A stretch of DNA of 64,000 bases, taken from Ophiura sarsii (Eukaryota; Echinodermata; Ophiuroidea; Amphilepidida; Ophiuridae). The DNA lies in the NCBI GenBank assembly GCA_035610835.1, contig CM069449.1:7276542-7340541 (forward strand), in the 5' to 3' direction. Below the pieces are notes generated by a model. It was not told the DNA's origin. It ran no database searches and was given only the letters and a program-made list of their open reading frames with translations. The position numbers and the translations under genes are program-made. Positions 43,701 to 58,700 of the stretch are shown here, in pieces; the stretch's first letter is position 1, and every line of letters starts with the position of its first letter.

Positions 43701-46700
43701 AAAATGAATTCATATTACAATAAAATAAGGACATTTTGTGATTGGAAGTGATGTAAAACCCGGGGGAAATATTTGGTAATTGTGAGAAGACCATATAAAT
43801 ACGAAATTAAGTTGAAAACTGAAACTAGATTTTCATTTTAAAGGACCCGACGTGTGACAAAGTTTAAAATTGAAAATCTTAGACCTACTTTGAAACTCAT
43901 CTGGCTCAGATATGTAGCCATGTTAAATACATCAACAATCAAAAGTATTTCTATATTTGCTTATGTATGTATATAATGCAAAACTTTACTTCTCGCGCAA
44001 ACACTGCTGGGTTTATGGAAAAGTACTACTGCATTGCGTCAATTTCGTTTTGTTCAGAATAAAAATGCCTAAACCCGAAAACCGCGAAACCCAAAATCCG
44101 CTTTAGTTTGAGATATAAGTTTAGGCCCTTTATTAACTATCTAACAGAAAAGTTAATGGCTTTCGGAATACATTGACATGCTAGTTTGTGTACGTCAATT
44201 TGGTCCTTTTATTGTGACAATTAAAATGTAAATGTATGTATAAACGGATTAACACTTAAAAAAATGTAGGTGTATCTTTTCTGATGAGAACAAAGAAAAT
44301 GAAATAAAAAAAATAAAAATTGAGTCAACATTGATGTGCTATTTTTGTCCGGGCATTTGGTCCATTTTAAAGGCTGCTGTAAAACAAATTCATTTTGCGG
44401 CATGTTTTTTTCCGCGAATTGCTTATCATCACTAGTTTCGCGGCAACTTAATTTCTCGAATCTAAAATTTCATTTATTAAAAAAAAGATGTATGAATATG
44501 CTTTTTGGCCGAATTTAGTACTAGTTGTATAGCCTTCCATATCTTCTAAAAAAACTACTGATCCTATTTGTAGTACCATACTGACGCGTGTATAGTCCCA
44601 TACTCGATTTAAGTCCCACCCCCTAATTAAAGCTTATAACTCAGACTATGGTGGGAACCCGTCTTAAGGGAAGTGTCAACCCTATTATTTTGATGATCAA
44701 CTTTTGCTTCTAAGTTTGAGAATATTGAATAAAAGTACATAAAAGTATACATCTTTAGAAAGGAAATTTGATAAGGAATCCGATGGTGATATCAATGTGA
44801 TACCAAATAAACTAAATTTTGAGAAATGAACCAAAAAGCGAATTTTTTACCCCAAATTTTTCAGACAGCATAACTATAGAATGAAAAATGGTAATTTGTT
44901 CTAATATAGATTTTTGTAAACAAGACAATTTTGTCTAGGAAGCAAATTTTTCTTTTTCCAAAATAAGGCTTAGTTTTGGAAATATTGCTAAAAATATCGG
45001 AAAAGTGTAAAAGTCATGTTTTTTTGCATACATTTCGCTAGAAATGGATGCATATCTCGAGTTTAAAATCCATAATCGAAAAAATAAAAAATTGCCTCCT
45101 AGCGCTGAAAATCCTCTACACAATGGTAGTAAAAGCTTACCTGATAGTTTGATATTTTTTTAGTTATGTTGTCTGAAAATTCGTAAAATTCCTTCAAATT
45201 TAAACTTCTAGAAAACATCGATTTAGTAAAAATATTGACATTTTACACCATTTAAAGCTAAATGTTCACGGAATACACGGGCGTGTGACCTAAAAAGCGA
45301 GTATACTATTATGATCAATCAAAATAAACTATCAGATTCAATTTATTTTGTCACAATGTGAAGAAATTGGAAGAAAACTGAAATTTAAATGATCGTAAGA
45401 TTGGCATTTGTTTACATTTTTAGATATTGTTTTGCGCTCTTTTGTTTTTCGCATCTACGTCGCGGATATTAAGCGGCGCGTCTAGTATTACGCACGGGAA
45501 GTTTCAGCGCGCGACGCAATGATTGAACAGCTGTCGCAGCATTTGAAAAGCGCGGAACTCCGCTTAAATTCCCGCCAAATAACCATGCGCCTTTTACTGG
45601 CTCAAACTTACCAAAACAACAATTTAAAATCACCCAAAAGAACGGGAAATAATCGCTTCCGATTAGTAACTTATGATGGTAATGATAGAATACATATAAA
45701 AGTATAAAATAATAGAGAAATATGAAATTAAATTTTTGAAACAAGTGCCGGGTTGACACTGCCCTTAAGTCCCAGGGGTTTAAAAGTAGTGTACAAGCCT
45801 TAGAAAAATAACTTTCAGTAACTCAGCCGGACACAAACATCATTGAACTTTATTAAAAGTAGGCATGAGTAATCCCGTGCAATTTCTCTTACGTGACACG
45901 GATCATTCTATATGTGCGTATAACGGGTACCCGTATCCATCCCGCACTCTGGGAATTCCCTCAAACACACAACCTGCAGAGTGCATAAAACCAAGTCTAG
46001 TGTTCGATTTAACTGGTAGCATCTCAAACTATTACATGGTTAGAGGGGAAATAGTGCAAACTATTTTTCCTGAGGTTCTGAGGGGGAAATAGTGCAACTA
46101 TTTCATACCCCGACATACCGTGTAGTATTTGCTTTATTACACTTCATAAGTAAAAGTGCGTGAGAACGCTATTTACGTAGAGAACTTTTGTCTCTGGGTA
46201 CGATGATATAGGGAAATAGTCAAGATTACCACACGGTAAATAGCTCAATTTTGTCAATAGCTCAATTTATTATCACTGTGTCCAGCTCAATTGACCAATG
46301 AAATGGCAGGATTTATGCCTATTATCTCATGAATATTAATTTTATGAGGTGTAATAATTTGTATTATGTACCGCATACATAGATTCCTGTCATTTGATTG
46401 GTTAAAAGTGAGGGGATAATCAAGCTATGCCTTCAATTTCAATATGACATCATGAAAACAACTATGCCCGGGCATAGTCGCGACTATGCCCCAGGCATAG
46501 TCTTTTTTGATGACGTCACACTCACACCCATGGTTCACGAGTCAAGTGATCCGCATTCCGCGACCTATTTGAAACACCTGAATCGCCCGGGCCGGCCCCG
46601 TTTGACGAAACGTAATATTAAAGACGGCGAACAATTTTGTTTTGAACACCCTGTATTATGCGGTGCTTGACAGCAGCCTTTGACTTTTCGCAATTATTCG

Positions 46701-49700
46701 TCTGCTGTGTAAAGGTTTGTTTACAATTTTACATGATCAGTTTCGTGTTGTTGTACAGTTTTAAGAAATGACTAAAAAGCAAATAGCTCTGGTTGCGCTT
46801 GTTGACGAAGAAGGTATCAAAGATATTTCAGCTAGCCTTATGCAAAGTGTTTAGTGAAATACGCTGTTAGAATCGATACCTCGGCCTCTATCTAGCAGCA
46901 GTTTAGCGGTAAGAACAGTGACAAACTTCCGAATTCGGAAATCGATATTTTTGTCCGATTCTACTTTTTCCTTGGGTAACAGAACGATGAAGGTTTCATT
47001 GGTTGGCCTTAGGTGAATAAGTCTACAGGAAATGTTCTTTTAACCAAACAAATGACAACAATCTATATATTTGGTACATAAATCAAATATTGACTGCTTT
47101 CATCGGGTCATGTTCAAATTATAGGCCCTCGGTGATCTCAAAACCAGACTATGCCCCTCGGCTCCGCCTCAGGCATAGTCTGGTTTTGAGATCACCTTGG
47201 GCCTATAATTTGACCATGCCCTTCATAGCAGTCAATATTTGTATACTATCACACTCTCGGCAGTCTCAGGCATTCAATATTTGTATACTATACACCCCTG
47301 TTCATAATGTGAATTTAGACTGTTGATTAACCATTTAAAAAACTAATAACTTTCAATGTGATTTGGAATTATATCTTCTGTCCGGCAATTTGGTCCTTTG
47401 TATGTGTCAAATTTACCCTTTAACAGCCCTCAGGACTACAAAATATTACACTTCTATGTGCTGGTATACAAATATATACTGCCATGAGAGACTCTGGTTA
47501 AAACTATGGGCCCGAGGTTTTAATCCAGGAGACTCGAAAAAAGGCAGTATAGATTTGTTTTATATACGTCATTCATATATTTCTAGTTCCATTAAGTTCA
47601 AATTCAAAAATCATCCGGCAAGTTCGAATCGTCATCAGTTAAAAAGTGTTAAAAGTTCAATTCAAAGGCAGTGCATCGAACGATCGTCACGCTGCGCCCG
47701 GGGTTGCAAATCGTGCGCCCTCTCGCGTCATGCCGAGTACAACGCCGCGTGAAACTACCGGCGCACTGATGCACCGTAAATAGTCTTCTTGGGAGCCGTA
47801 AATAGTACTTTTAGCAAAATAGTGTTTATTTTTGATCATGTGACCCTCTTTTAACCAATCAATGAACAAGAATATATGAATGACGTATATAATAGCACCT
47901 ATATCCTCATGCTAGCTCGTGGTGCAACCAGACGGTTATCATATGCGGACAAATGTAAAGATTTTTGAAGCCGACTCGCAGTCACTGCAGTGTCATTAAA
48001 AGTCATTTTGTGGGAAATCTCAATTTATGAGGAGCACAGGTTTCAATTTTCTATTTTTGTTTTCCGATCGGTTTACACCATTGTAACAAAATAAATATGC
48101 ACGCGACCCAGGTTCGATTCCCTGTTTTCCCTCCTCACTTGGCTCTGTTTTTCTCCCCTGATAGTTAGGCCAAAACAATTTAATACTTTGTCTTAGCAGC
48201 CTGCGCTGCTTGCTTTTAAAATGAGATTTAGCAAGCACTACGCGGCAGTGAGGTTTCTAATTTTCTTTTACAACTAAAGTAGTTTGTTTCACTTCAGCGA
48301 TACTCGGCAAAATGTGAAATTTGAAATCAGCAAAGTATCGCAAAACTATTGACTATATTTTGATTTTTATGAGAGGGGACACATATTTGTATTCCTTGAA
48401 TCACTACAACGCAAGTTTAATATTTAAAAAAATCACATAGGACATAGCTAATATTCTTTTAATGTAGAAAAAGAAAAAGAAAAAAGAAATCGCATAGGAC
48501 ATAGCTCATTTTAGTAAAAAAATGTATATAAAAACAATTACCCAAAAGGTGCTGAGACAAATTGTTTAATTTTGTTGGCCTTATTCCCCAAAACATGCCT
48601 GGGGAGGGGGGGGGGGGGGTGGTAGGTTTAATATGTCAATTGATAAATTGATTAACTATGTAAACAATAATAGAGCTTATATCTTTCCTGTTTCTGCGCG
48701 GCTATTTGGTCCATTTTTATGTGACAATTTGTGTGCAGATAGTAAAATATCAAAGGCATGCTGAAGGAGGGTGAAAAAAACCCAAAGGTCTATGCGGTGA
48801 CATCAGTGCACATTCCAATGATGGCATCTTATTATAACGTGTGTGATTATGCGCTGGCATTATACCCATTAGGATTCACACCACTAAATAAATAATGGAA
48901 CAGTCCACTAAAGGCCTGTTGAATTGGTTTGGATGACCCTCCTCTAAGTGAAATATATAAAAATGCTTCAAAAGTAGTGTTGTTGGCCAAACTTTTGATC
49001 AGATGATTATTAAATGAAGATTATCAAACAATATCAGTGCAAATTTTCTTCTTTGACCATTTTTTATGATTTTATAGTCATTTTAGAGACTTCAAATTAA
49101 TTAATTAGAATTGCTTTAGACCTAGGCTAGGGCTGGGCAATCTACAAACATGCGTATCTTCGACGGTGCATATCTCGAAAATTTTGCCTTGACCTTATAT
49201 TTTTTTTTTGTATACAGGAAAGCCAAGACCATGATCTTCACACAGAATGCAAAGTTGAAGCAACCAGTTGCTTTATAAGCGAGAAAATGGTGTATAATTA
49301 TGGTCCATTTTACACAGATAGCATAGGGGATTTTATTAGTGGTGTGGACCCATTACCCATGCAATCAAAGACTATCCTGTGTTTTGCATCAAACACTAGA
49401 ACACTGTCAAACACTTTAATTTTGCGGATACTTTATTTCGCGAATTTAAAATTACTGCCATTTTAGCGGGCATTAAATTTTGCGAATCTGGAAATGTTAC
49501 GGTTACTTACAATGCAAATATTATCAGTTTTGCGGGTATTTAATTTTGTGAATCCACATCCCTCACGAAATGAAACCCCTCGCATTAACTTTCCATCCAG
49601 TGCCTCAATAGAAACACGCTCTTATATGGATGAATGAAGTGATCATAAGGCAATGCTACAAATTCTCTTCTCAATTGTCAACAGATTTGGCTTCAGTCTC

Positions 49701-52700
49701 ATTTGTCAGAATCAGACGAGCAATTGACCTGACAGGTGCAGCTGCTCTTTCGTTTACAGCTATATTTATCCAGTCATGTATTTCATAATTCATAATTTGA
49801 TTGATATCATCGGACAAAAAATTAAGCAAGTCTTAAATGATGATTAAACACACCAATTTGAGTTCAATTTTAAGGTTGGATAAGGCCATAGAGAAATAGA
49901 AAATAGATAAATGGGCAAGAGAGTTTTTTGAAAACTGGATGACACAGTTGGGGTATTTGCTTTTTGCACGGATCTGCCATTTGCGAGGAGAGCCTCAAAC
50001 TGGTATCGCATTAAGGTTGGTGTCAACCCTGTTTGGCGCCAAATTATCAAGCACTGTAACTTTTAAATTATAAATGTGATGTACATAAAAGTATACATTT
50101 TTGTACTGAAATGAGTCAGAGAATCCATTTTTGGTATCAAATTTTATTAAAATTAGTGTTTTTTACATTTTTGCCCAAAAATCACCTTTTTGGCGCCAAA
50201 AATTTTCAGACAACCTAACAATATCAGTTTTTGATTAAAAATTCCAAAATTTCACCAAAATCATCTAAAGTCAATTATCTAGGAGCGAATTTTTTTTTTT
50301 GGCTTAAAATTTGTTTGTTTTGAAAATATTGACCAAAAAGTGCCAAAAATGAGATTTTTGAGATAAAAAACATTTTTTTGGCACTTTTTGGTCAATATTT
50401 TCAAAACAAACAAATTTTAAGCCAAAAAAAAAAATTCGCTCCTAGATAATTGACTTTAGATGATTTTGGTGAAATTTTGGAATTTTTAATCAAAAACTGA
50501 TATTGTTAGGTTGTCTGAAAATTTCTGACGCCAAAAAGGTGATTTTTGGGCAAAAAATGTAAAAATCACTAATTTTAGTAAAATTTGATACCAAAAATGG
50601 ATTCTCTGACTCATTTCATTACAAAAAATGTATACTTTTATGTACATCACATTTATAATTTAAAAGTTACAGTGCTTGATAAATTTGGCGCCAAACAGGG
50701 TTGACACCAACCTTAAATGGTACTATTCCATAACATTATGTAACTAGTTCAACTCTCTTTGCAAAATATGATCGTGCAGTTTATTTATTTATTTATTTAT
50801 TTATTCGGAAAACACTTTCAAAACAGCGGCACCCACCCGAAGGTGGTGCATCCAAAAGAATAAGAGTAAAATACACAAAAATACACAAATACAAGGTACA
50901 GTATTAAATATGATATAGACAAGAGAGAGAAGTAATTACAAAATAAACATACAATCATCAATATAAAATCATACACGGGAATGGGCTCATAAAGTCATAT
51001 GAAACCTTACGTGGAGTGTGTATGCTGATTAGTTAATATTATTATTATTATTATTATTATTGTTACTTAACAGCGCTGTCCTACACGACCATGCACGTTT
51101 TAAATAGGATTTACAGAAAGTATCAAATTGTTTTTCGATCAATGTATCATCATATGAGTATTTACTCACCATGGGGGTGACATTCAAACAAGTATTACCT
51201 AAGATTAAGCAAAGTTGTGTATTATTATCACTAACACTGAAGAAATTCCATACATATGAAAGATCTGCACGGCGAAGATTTAATTTTAAGTTATGGAGCT
51301 CATTGTCACGGATTGCATGTAAAGACTTACATGAGAGCATAAAATGATTAATATCTTCACAACCACTTTTACAAAGTAAGCACATACCGTCATTATTAAC
51401 TTCCCAAGAACTTAGCTTGCCATTCAGGGGAAGCGTGTTAGAACGCGCTTTGAACTTCAAGCTTGCCCCGTAAAAATCAAGCTTGTCCTTCAAATAACTT
51501 TCCAAATATGGATGTGAGATATTGTGAAATGATGCAACGCTTTCATCAATCTGGTTCCAGTTCTAGGCTCTCCTCATAAATGGCGGACATAACAGTACAA
51601 AGAACTAATTCTGAAATATATTTCCTGGATACCTTTATTCATGAATAAATATTTATTGAGCGCATAAGCAACTATAATGTCTCATTGTGCAATTCTAACA
51701 TGAAACCCAGTTAAGATGACGACAAATATTTTTGTTCTATATTATTAATCTGCAACGATTGTTTTTAAAATAAGATATATTGAGTATAGAATAATTACAA
51801 TGAAAATAATTAGTATCAATGGCTTACCACATACAAAGTAAGTAGACCTGGGACATATTTAAAAAAGATTCATTACTTCATTCAAACTTTCAGAAATGTC
51901 AAAGATTTGTTGTTGTTGAAATAAACATAAATAAACAAGGGTTGTTTGATGGACCTGTAATCAGTTTCCCCTTGCCCTTATGGTTAGTTCCATTCATAAC
52001 AAGGTCCATGCGGCCTCTCTCCCCACCCCCTTAAAAATCCAAGTTATCAGCATTATGTTCCCATCCCTTAACGCTTTTGGACCGGTGATTTTGACATTTC
52101 GCCCGTAATAAATCATCTAAGATTTTGTTGACCGCTGACTTTGTGGTCCATTTTCAGGGTTATGAAGGTTAGTTTATACCCTTGGGGCATAATTATGTCC
52201 TTTGCAGTCTTTAACTTGGACCACATAGTGGGTAATAGACACATCCTTAGATGATTTATTACCGGCGAAATGTCAAATCACCGGTCCAAAAGTGTTAAGG
52301 GACTGGGAACATAATGAGACTGACATGTAAAGAGCACTATCACCCTTACCTATACTCTGTGATAAATCCTGTTGGTCTGTGCTAGGTAGGCTAGCAGCGG
52401 TTGCTTCCGACACAGTGGCTTCTACCAGACTGCGTTGTCTGTCGTAGTTCAGTTTATGGTACTGCTCTTTGACACGCTCTATCAGGTCGCCTTGTACCAC
52501 AGGGTCATAACCCGTATCTGGAATAACACAAGAGTAGCACCATGATGTTAATAGAGTATTTATCATCAAATAGTCTAATTTACACAATCCTAAAAGACAA
52601 AAATTGTGAGAGCCCAACTACTATTATAGGGGCAATCATGTTATTCCTTCCTTCGTTGATGCATCATACCAGATCACTCTTAAAAATCATTTGGCTCTTA

Positions 52701-55700
52701 GGTGTGCATGCTTTATATCCAGTTTCAAAAGTGACACTCATCCCTATTGAAAAGCACGAATCTGATCATTCTAAACAGTAATGCAAACCTATTTCTATAG
52801 GATAATTGTCACTTTTGAACTGGACCCACGACCATTGAAATGACAATAACTCCGCTCCGCAACATCGTATCTCAACGATCGAGGTGTCAAAATACGCAGA
52901 ACAAAATTATGCACTTGATTATAGGCTTCGATTAATGCGTACCCTTTCGAGCCGTTATATATTGGATCATTTCTAAGTGTTTCGATACTTTTTGTGAGCA
53001 GTTTATATACAGCCCATAGCTGTTACCACAATTCGCACAGCCTATGCAAGACATTAGGGAGGTTTTGCTACATGTAGAAGGATTTGTAGCAGCATTCGAA
53101 TTGTAAAATTATTAGGTTGCAAACACAACATGAGATCCAGAGAGGCACGCGAGGCGATGGAAATCAGAAAGAGAGGGGACAAAACTCTCAACCGAGAGGA
53201 GGGGACTTTTTTGCTAAGTCACGTGTATGATGCATTTCTAAAGTAAAACCAACTGGCAACTCTGAAGATGATGTTTCTTCGCGCCAAAGTGGATAATTGC
53301 CATTCTGATGAAATCCTCCGATCAGGGTTCTAGCTAGGACGGGCGGCGCCGGGCGGGCCCACCCACCACTGGGCTAGCCCGCCCGGCGCTGGGCCCGGAA
53401 TTGGGCTGGCCGCCCGGCACTCTACAATTTGTGGATAAAATCATTAAACTGCCTCATAAAACAAGAAATTATGTGGCAGGAACCCTCAAGTGCATTAAAA
53501 AACCCTAAAAAGACATTAAGAAGGCCTCTGGATCCCATGCCATGATCCACTGCACTTCGTTCGCTACATTTTCTCCGTTCGCCGTCAGTAAATTTACCCG
53601 GTTCTAAAATGGTCCTGGCTAGAACCCTGCCTCCGATGTACGAGGATGAAATATTAATATGTGAGTATATTAATGGTTTTGTCAAGCATATTATTTACTT
53701 CAGTAAAATTATTAGTTTTTCAAAAGTAAAAGCATGATAGCATTAAAGTGAGTCGAATAAAGGTTTCAATTGTGTACACTGTAGGGGAGATGCGGGAGAG
53801 TTGAGCCACCGGGAGAGCTGAACCACCCCCTATAACTCGAAAAGTAGTAACTTACTAAAATTTATATTGGCATATATTGTTATATAGCATCAATACGACA
53901 TTCTTAGTGTTAAACTCTACTGTCATGTGTGTTCAGTATCAAAGATACCTAAATAAAAAAATAAAAATTCACTTTTGAGTAAAAAATAGAAAAAAAAGTT
54001 TTGTCTTTTTTCCCATAGCAAGACTTAGAATATAATAGCGGTAATTTGTTTATTGAAGGGGATATATATGACCATTATTTTAGAGAACTATTGTAAACTA
54101 CCACATATTGAATTCATGGGGTCACTTTTCGTATAGCGAAAAACATCCAAATCGATGCTGTGTACTGGTATAGGACGCATCTCAACCAACTGTGTGTCTA
54201 CTGAGCTAACTTGAGCTGTGTATAACGTATGAATGCCATACAGGTGTCCACATAAAGCTAAAGTAATTCTCTTTCTTAAAATCTACGTTTTATATTTTTA
54301 GAAAAATATATGCCCGCGTCATTTAATATTTTACTTTTGCCATCCTATTATTTCACGATTCCCCCACAGTAAAGAATAACAACATTATTGTCAAATTCAC
54401 CAAGTGCACGCGTTTTTATGGGGCATGTATTCAGGTAGCACACCTCTAAATAAAAACTCTTATTGCGCAATACTTCTTATCAATACGCGTGATTAAAATA
54501 GTGATTTCTCGGGAACTACAGTGATTTAGCAGACGAGGTTGGTATCAAATTAAAGCTAACAATATGAATTTTAATGATAGATCATTCACAAATAATATTA
54601 ACTATTTGTTGTTAATAAATAGTAGTCCTACTTTCACGGTGCACGGCCGTAAGTCTTGCGAAAAATCAACTTGAAAAATGACCGTAGAGGGCTTAGATGC
54701 TCGATTGCTTAAAATCTAACCGTTATCGATATATTTTACAATTTTAATCATAAGCTTGCTAAAATAGCTAGAGTTTACTACCAAATTGAATGACTTTCTA
54801 TTTGTAAATTTAAAAATAACCTTGCCAGAACATGGTTTAAATCTTCTAAAAATCTAAAAGTACGGTGGCCTGCGTGTATAATGCGTCATAGTTTGGGGGC
54901 ATAAATAGAAATGTATACATAGAAATTCTTTCAATTTGGTATTAAACTCTAGCTATTTTAGCAAGCTTTCGATTAAAATTGTAAATTATATATCGGTAAC
55001 AGTTAGATTTTACACAGTCGGGAATCTAAGCGCATCGGCCGTAATTCAAAAACTTGTCTTTTGCTAATGACGGGTTTCTAGCATAGTCGTAGGCCTAACA
55101 TTTTCCTAACTTTAAATTGTTAAAATCGATCTATCGTTATAATCATATTATAAGCATTGTCTTGGGCTTAAATTTGCTACCAAAATCAATTCCTAAATCA
55201 CAATGGTCATTGAGATATCATCTTTTGAAGCGTCGCGCATCGATCAAAATAAGGTGCAAAATGGTAGTCTAATTTCGACTTCCTATTATTTAGAGGTGTG
55301 CTACCTTCAGCTCGCTGTATCTCTGGAAATAAATAAGGTACACAACTCCTACAAACGCCATATCGTACACTTGGTGTTTGAAACGTGTCCATGTTAAATA
55401 CATTTTGATTGGTTGAGAAAAGCCCACGTCATTTGTACTTTTCCCAATTGACGAATTGCGGAATCGGTACCAAAATCTTACGGTCGAGCGTAACCCCATT
55501 GACTATACATACAAACACGGAATGCAAGCAGTGAGTTCATTACTCATCGTTCTATTGATAAAAACTCACTGTTTTCATCTATTTTTGAACAGTATGACTT
55601 AACATGAAGTTTATTAACAATATAAAGATACTATTTGTCAAATATCAGTTATCAGAGAGTGATGGAAAGGGAGTCATGGAGATATTATCAGGGCATTTCA

Positions 55701-58700
55701 TGACTTTGGTAAAATAAAAATCTTACGTGTAGGAATCTACGTGAAGCTAATCGATATCCCCACAGACGGCCCGTAATAATTTGTTTACACAATGGCAAAT
55801 AGGAAATAGCTAGTGATTTGCGTGTATTTAATAGGCTCTGTTAGGTGAGCTTTTTCAGCCAAACAAATCCATATGAAAGTTCTACACCAGACAGGATTGG
55901 GTTATTTACAAAATGGTCACCATGAGGAGAGTTGAGCCATTGGTCATGGGGAGAGTTGAGCATGGGAAAACATGTAGTAACATTTTGATTTTTGGACTAA
56001 AGGTGAAAAATGTATAATAAATGAGAGAAAATGTTATTTTGTGCCATGATAATAACAATTGAGCACCATATTTACTTTAAGGATTAATAAATCAAAGTTG
56101 AAAAAATATGATTTCTTTTTTTCACCAGCCATTGACTTATCATGCTGGCTCAACTCTCCTGTAAAATGGTGGCTCAACTCTCCCATACTGTAGGGAGAGT
56201 TGAGCCACTTTAACAATTTTTTCAAACCTTTTGTATAAATAAGCCTTAACTGCTATCCCAACTGTTATTGTTTCACAACGAAAACAACACTCTAAAGTTT
56301 ATCTTACACTAATTTTTTACAGGTTTGTACTTTTCTTCCGCATATGGTGACACAAAATATAAAAAATGGCTCAACTCTCCCGCCCGCATCTCCCCTACAT
56401 TATTTTCAACTACAGATTTATTTTGATGGTAAAATACGCGTATACGTAGCTGAAAGTTTTGCAAATCCTCTCTTTTAGTAGGCTACTTTGGTGCAATTAC
56501 ATTGTGATGTGGAAAATGTTGAGGTCTGGATCAATAACACTTACTGTCTCTGATCTCCAGTAAGTCTTTGCTGAATGCTGCAATAAATTGGACAGTGTTT
56601 TCCGGCTGCACACGTAGCACTTCTTGCGATATTAATGTGAGAATGTTCTGGAAGCCTGGAGGTGAACTGAGCTGTACGGGACCGTATCTCATGCTAGTCA
56701 TAGTGCTGAAGATAGGGTGTGCTATGTGATGATCTGGATATCTAAAAAAAGACAGAAAATTACAACGTTAGATGTGTACAATAATTTGATAATAATTAAT
56801 CATAAACGGTAAGATATGGTCGTTGCTTTTATTTCCCCCCTGGTTCCAGTTTTAGTTCTTGCCAAACAATTTATGGTATCAATGGTCGCAAAAATCAACT
56901 TACAACACCCTTTTTCCATTTTTAGATGAATAAACACCCTGTGAAATCATAATGAGTTTTGAGGACTTAGAAATAACCTTGCAGGAGGGATAATTCATAA
57001 AACCATAAAACATTCAAATAGTCCATTTCAAAACACAAAGTCTGGTAGATACACTCTCAGAACAGGTATTAAAAAACCACGGGTTAAAAGAATGTTGGTT
57101 AAAAAGTATACTACATTGGTTAAAAATGAAGCGTTGGTTAAAAATTACTTTTAATACTGCGTTGGTTAAAGAGTACAAATATAATTCATTTTTAGTTTAT
57201 TCAACGTTGGTTAAGGCATCATAATGTTAACCAACAATAGGTCATAACAAGATTCCCGCCAAAGAATTTCAATGGCGTGAACATATTTTCCGCATATTAT
57301 TAAGACCACGTCAGAATTTGTATATGAAATCAATCGTGTTATTTTCCGCCCCTGGTATAGCCTTGGTTCAAGACGGCTCTATCCTCTCCCACCTCCATCC
57401 TACCCACCTCCCTACCCCACCCCTTCCCTCCCTCATCCCACCACACCACCCCACCCCTCCCCTCCCCCATCCCACCACACCCATTCCACCTAACCTTACC
57501 AACAACAACCACCGCGACCGGTTGGCAATTTTCACGGTCCGGCGACTGATATAGCTCTACACACAGGCAGCCGACTGATAGCTCTACTCTACTCACAGAC
57601 AGCCGCGGACCAGGGGCGAAAAATAACACGATTGATTTCATATACAAATTCTGACATGGTCTAAAAATTGCGGCCGCTTTTACAAGTTATCGCTTCCCGG
57701 CCTTTAGCTAGGATCTTGTGCCTTGTCCCTGCCCTTTGCCAAAGTTGGTCCTGGCCACGGGTTGGCGCCAATATTGAAAGCCAATGAAACATCAATATTA
57801 TTGTAATGTTGTCTGGGTGAAAGTTTAGCGAAAGAAATAAAAGTTTAACCAACTTTTTTTAACCAGCTACTGTTGGTTAAAACATATTAACCAATAAATG
57901 ATTAAAAATTGGAACCAACCACAGGTTAAAGTTTAACCAACCACTGTTGGTTAAAACATATTAACCAACAAATGATTAAAAATTGTAACCAACCACAGGT
58001 TAAAGTTTAACCAACAGCTGTTGGTTACGGTTTTAACCAACCAATTGTGTGGTTCACCTGGTAACCTCCCGTTGGTTAAAATTTTAACCAACATGGTTAA
58101 AGATTTTAACCTAGTGTACACTACTGTGTGGTTCAAAAAAGTTAAATGGATGTGTGCTCTTCACACATATATACGAGCGTATAGTGCTTGCCATGCTTAA
58201 TTCAAATTTGCTTTGTTCAATTCAATTATGGTCCATGGATATGATTATATTAGGCGCCTGAAAGTCATTTCGAGTTTTGCGTTACCCCGCCCGCGTTCCT
58301 TTTTATCACCCGCGTCAAAACGTTTGATACAGGGGCTTCACGAAAGATATTTACAATAAAATGTCCTGCTTTTGAGCCTAGTTCCCAGTTTCATAGTTTT
58401 AAATTGCTAAAACTCGCTACAATGATGTTTTAAGAAAATATTAATGAATTTGTTGGCAATCTTAAAAGATTGCTAACAAATTCATTTATATGTTTTCTTA
58501 AAACATCATTGTAGCGAGTGTTAGCAATTTAAAACTATGAAACTGGGAACTAGGCTCAAAAGCAGGACATTTTATTGTAAATATCTTTCGTGAAGCCCCT
58601 GTATCAATATGGGTGGATCAAACATGCATTTCTAATCAAACAATGAATAATGAAAAAAGTTCTGTGACTGTGTTGTACTTTAACCATCCAAACACTTGAT

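Noticed and set aside
46398..46670. A 90-codon plus-strand ORF with a palindromic CCGGGCATAGTC segment.
   Set aside because: It is built partly from a hairpin repeat also seen at 47089-47253, and no conserved domain is visible.
57318..57647. ORFs with HPTHLPTPPLPS-type proline-rich peptide.
   Set aside because: These come from the C-rich core of the nested MITE and read differently on each strand; composition bias explains them.
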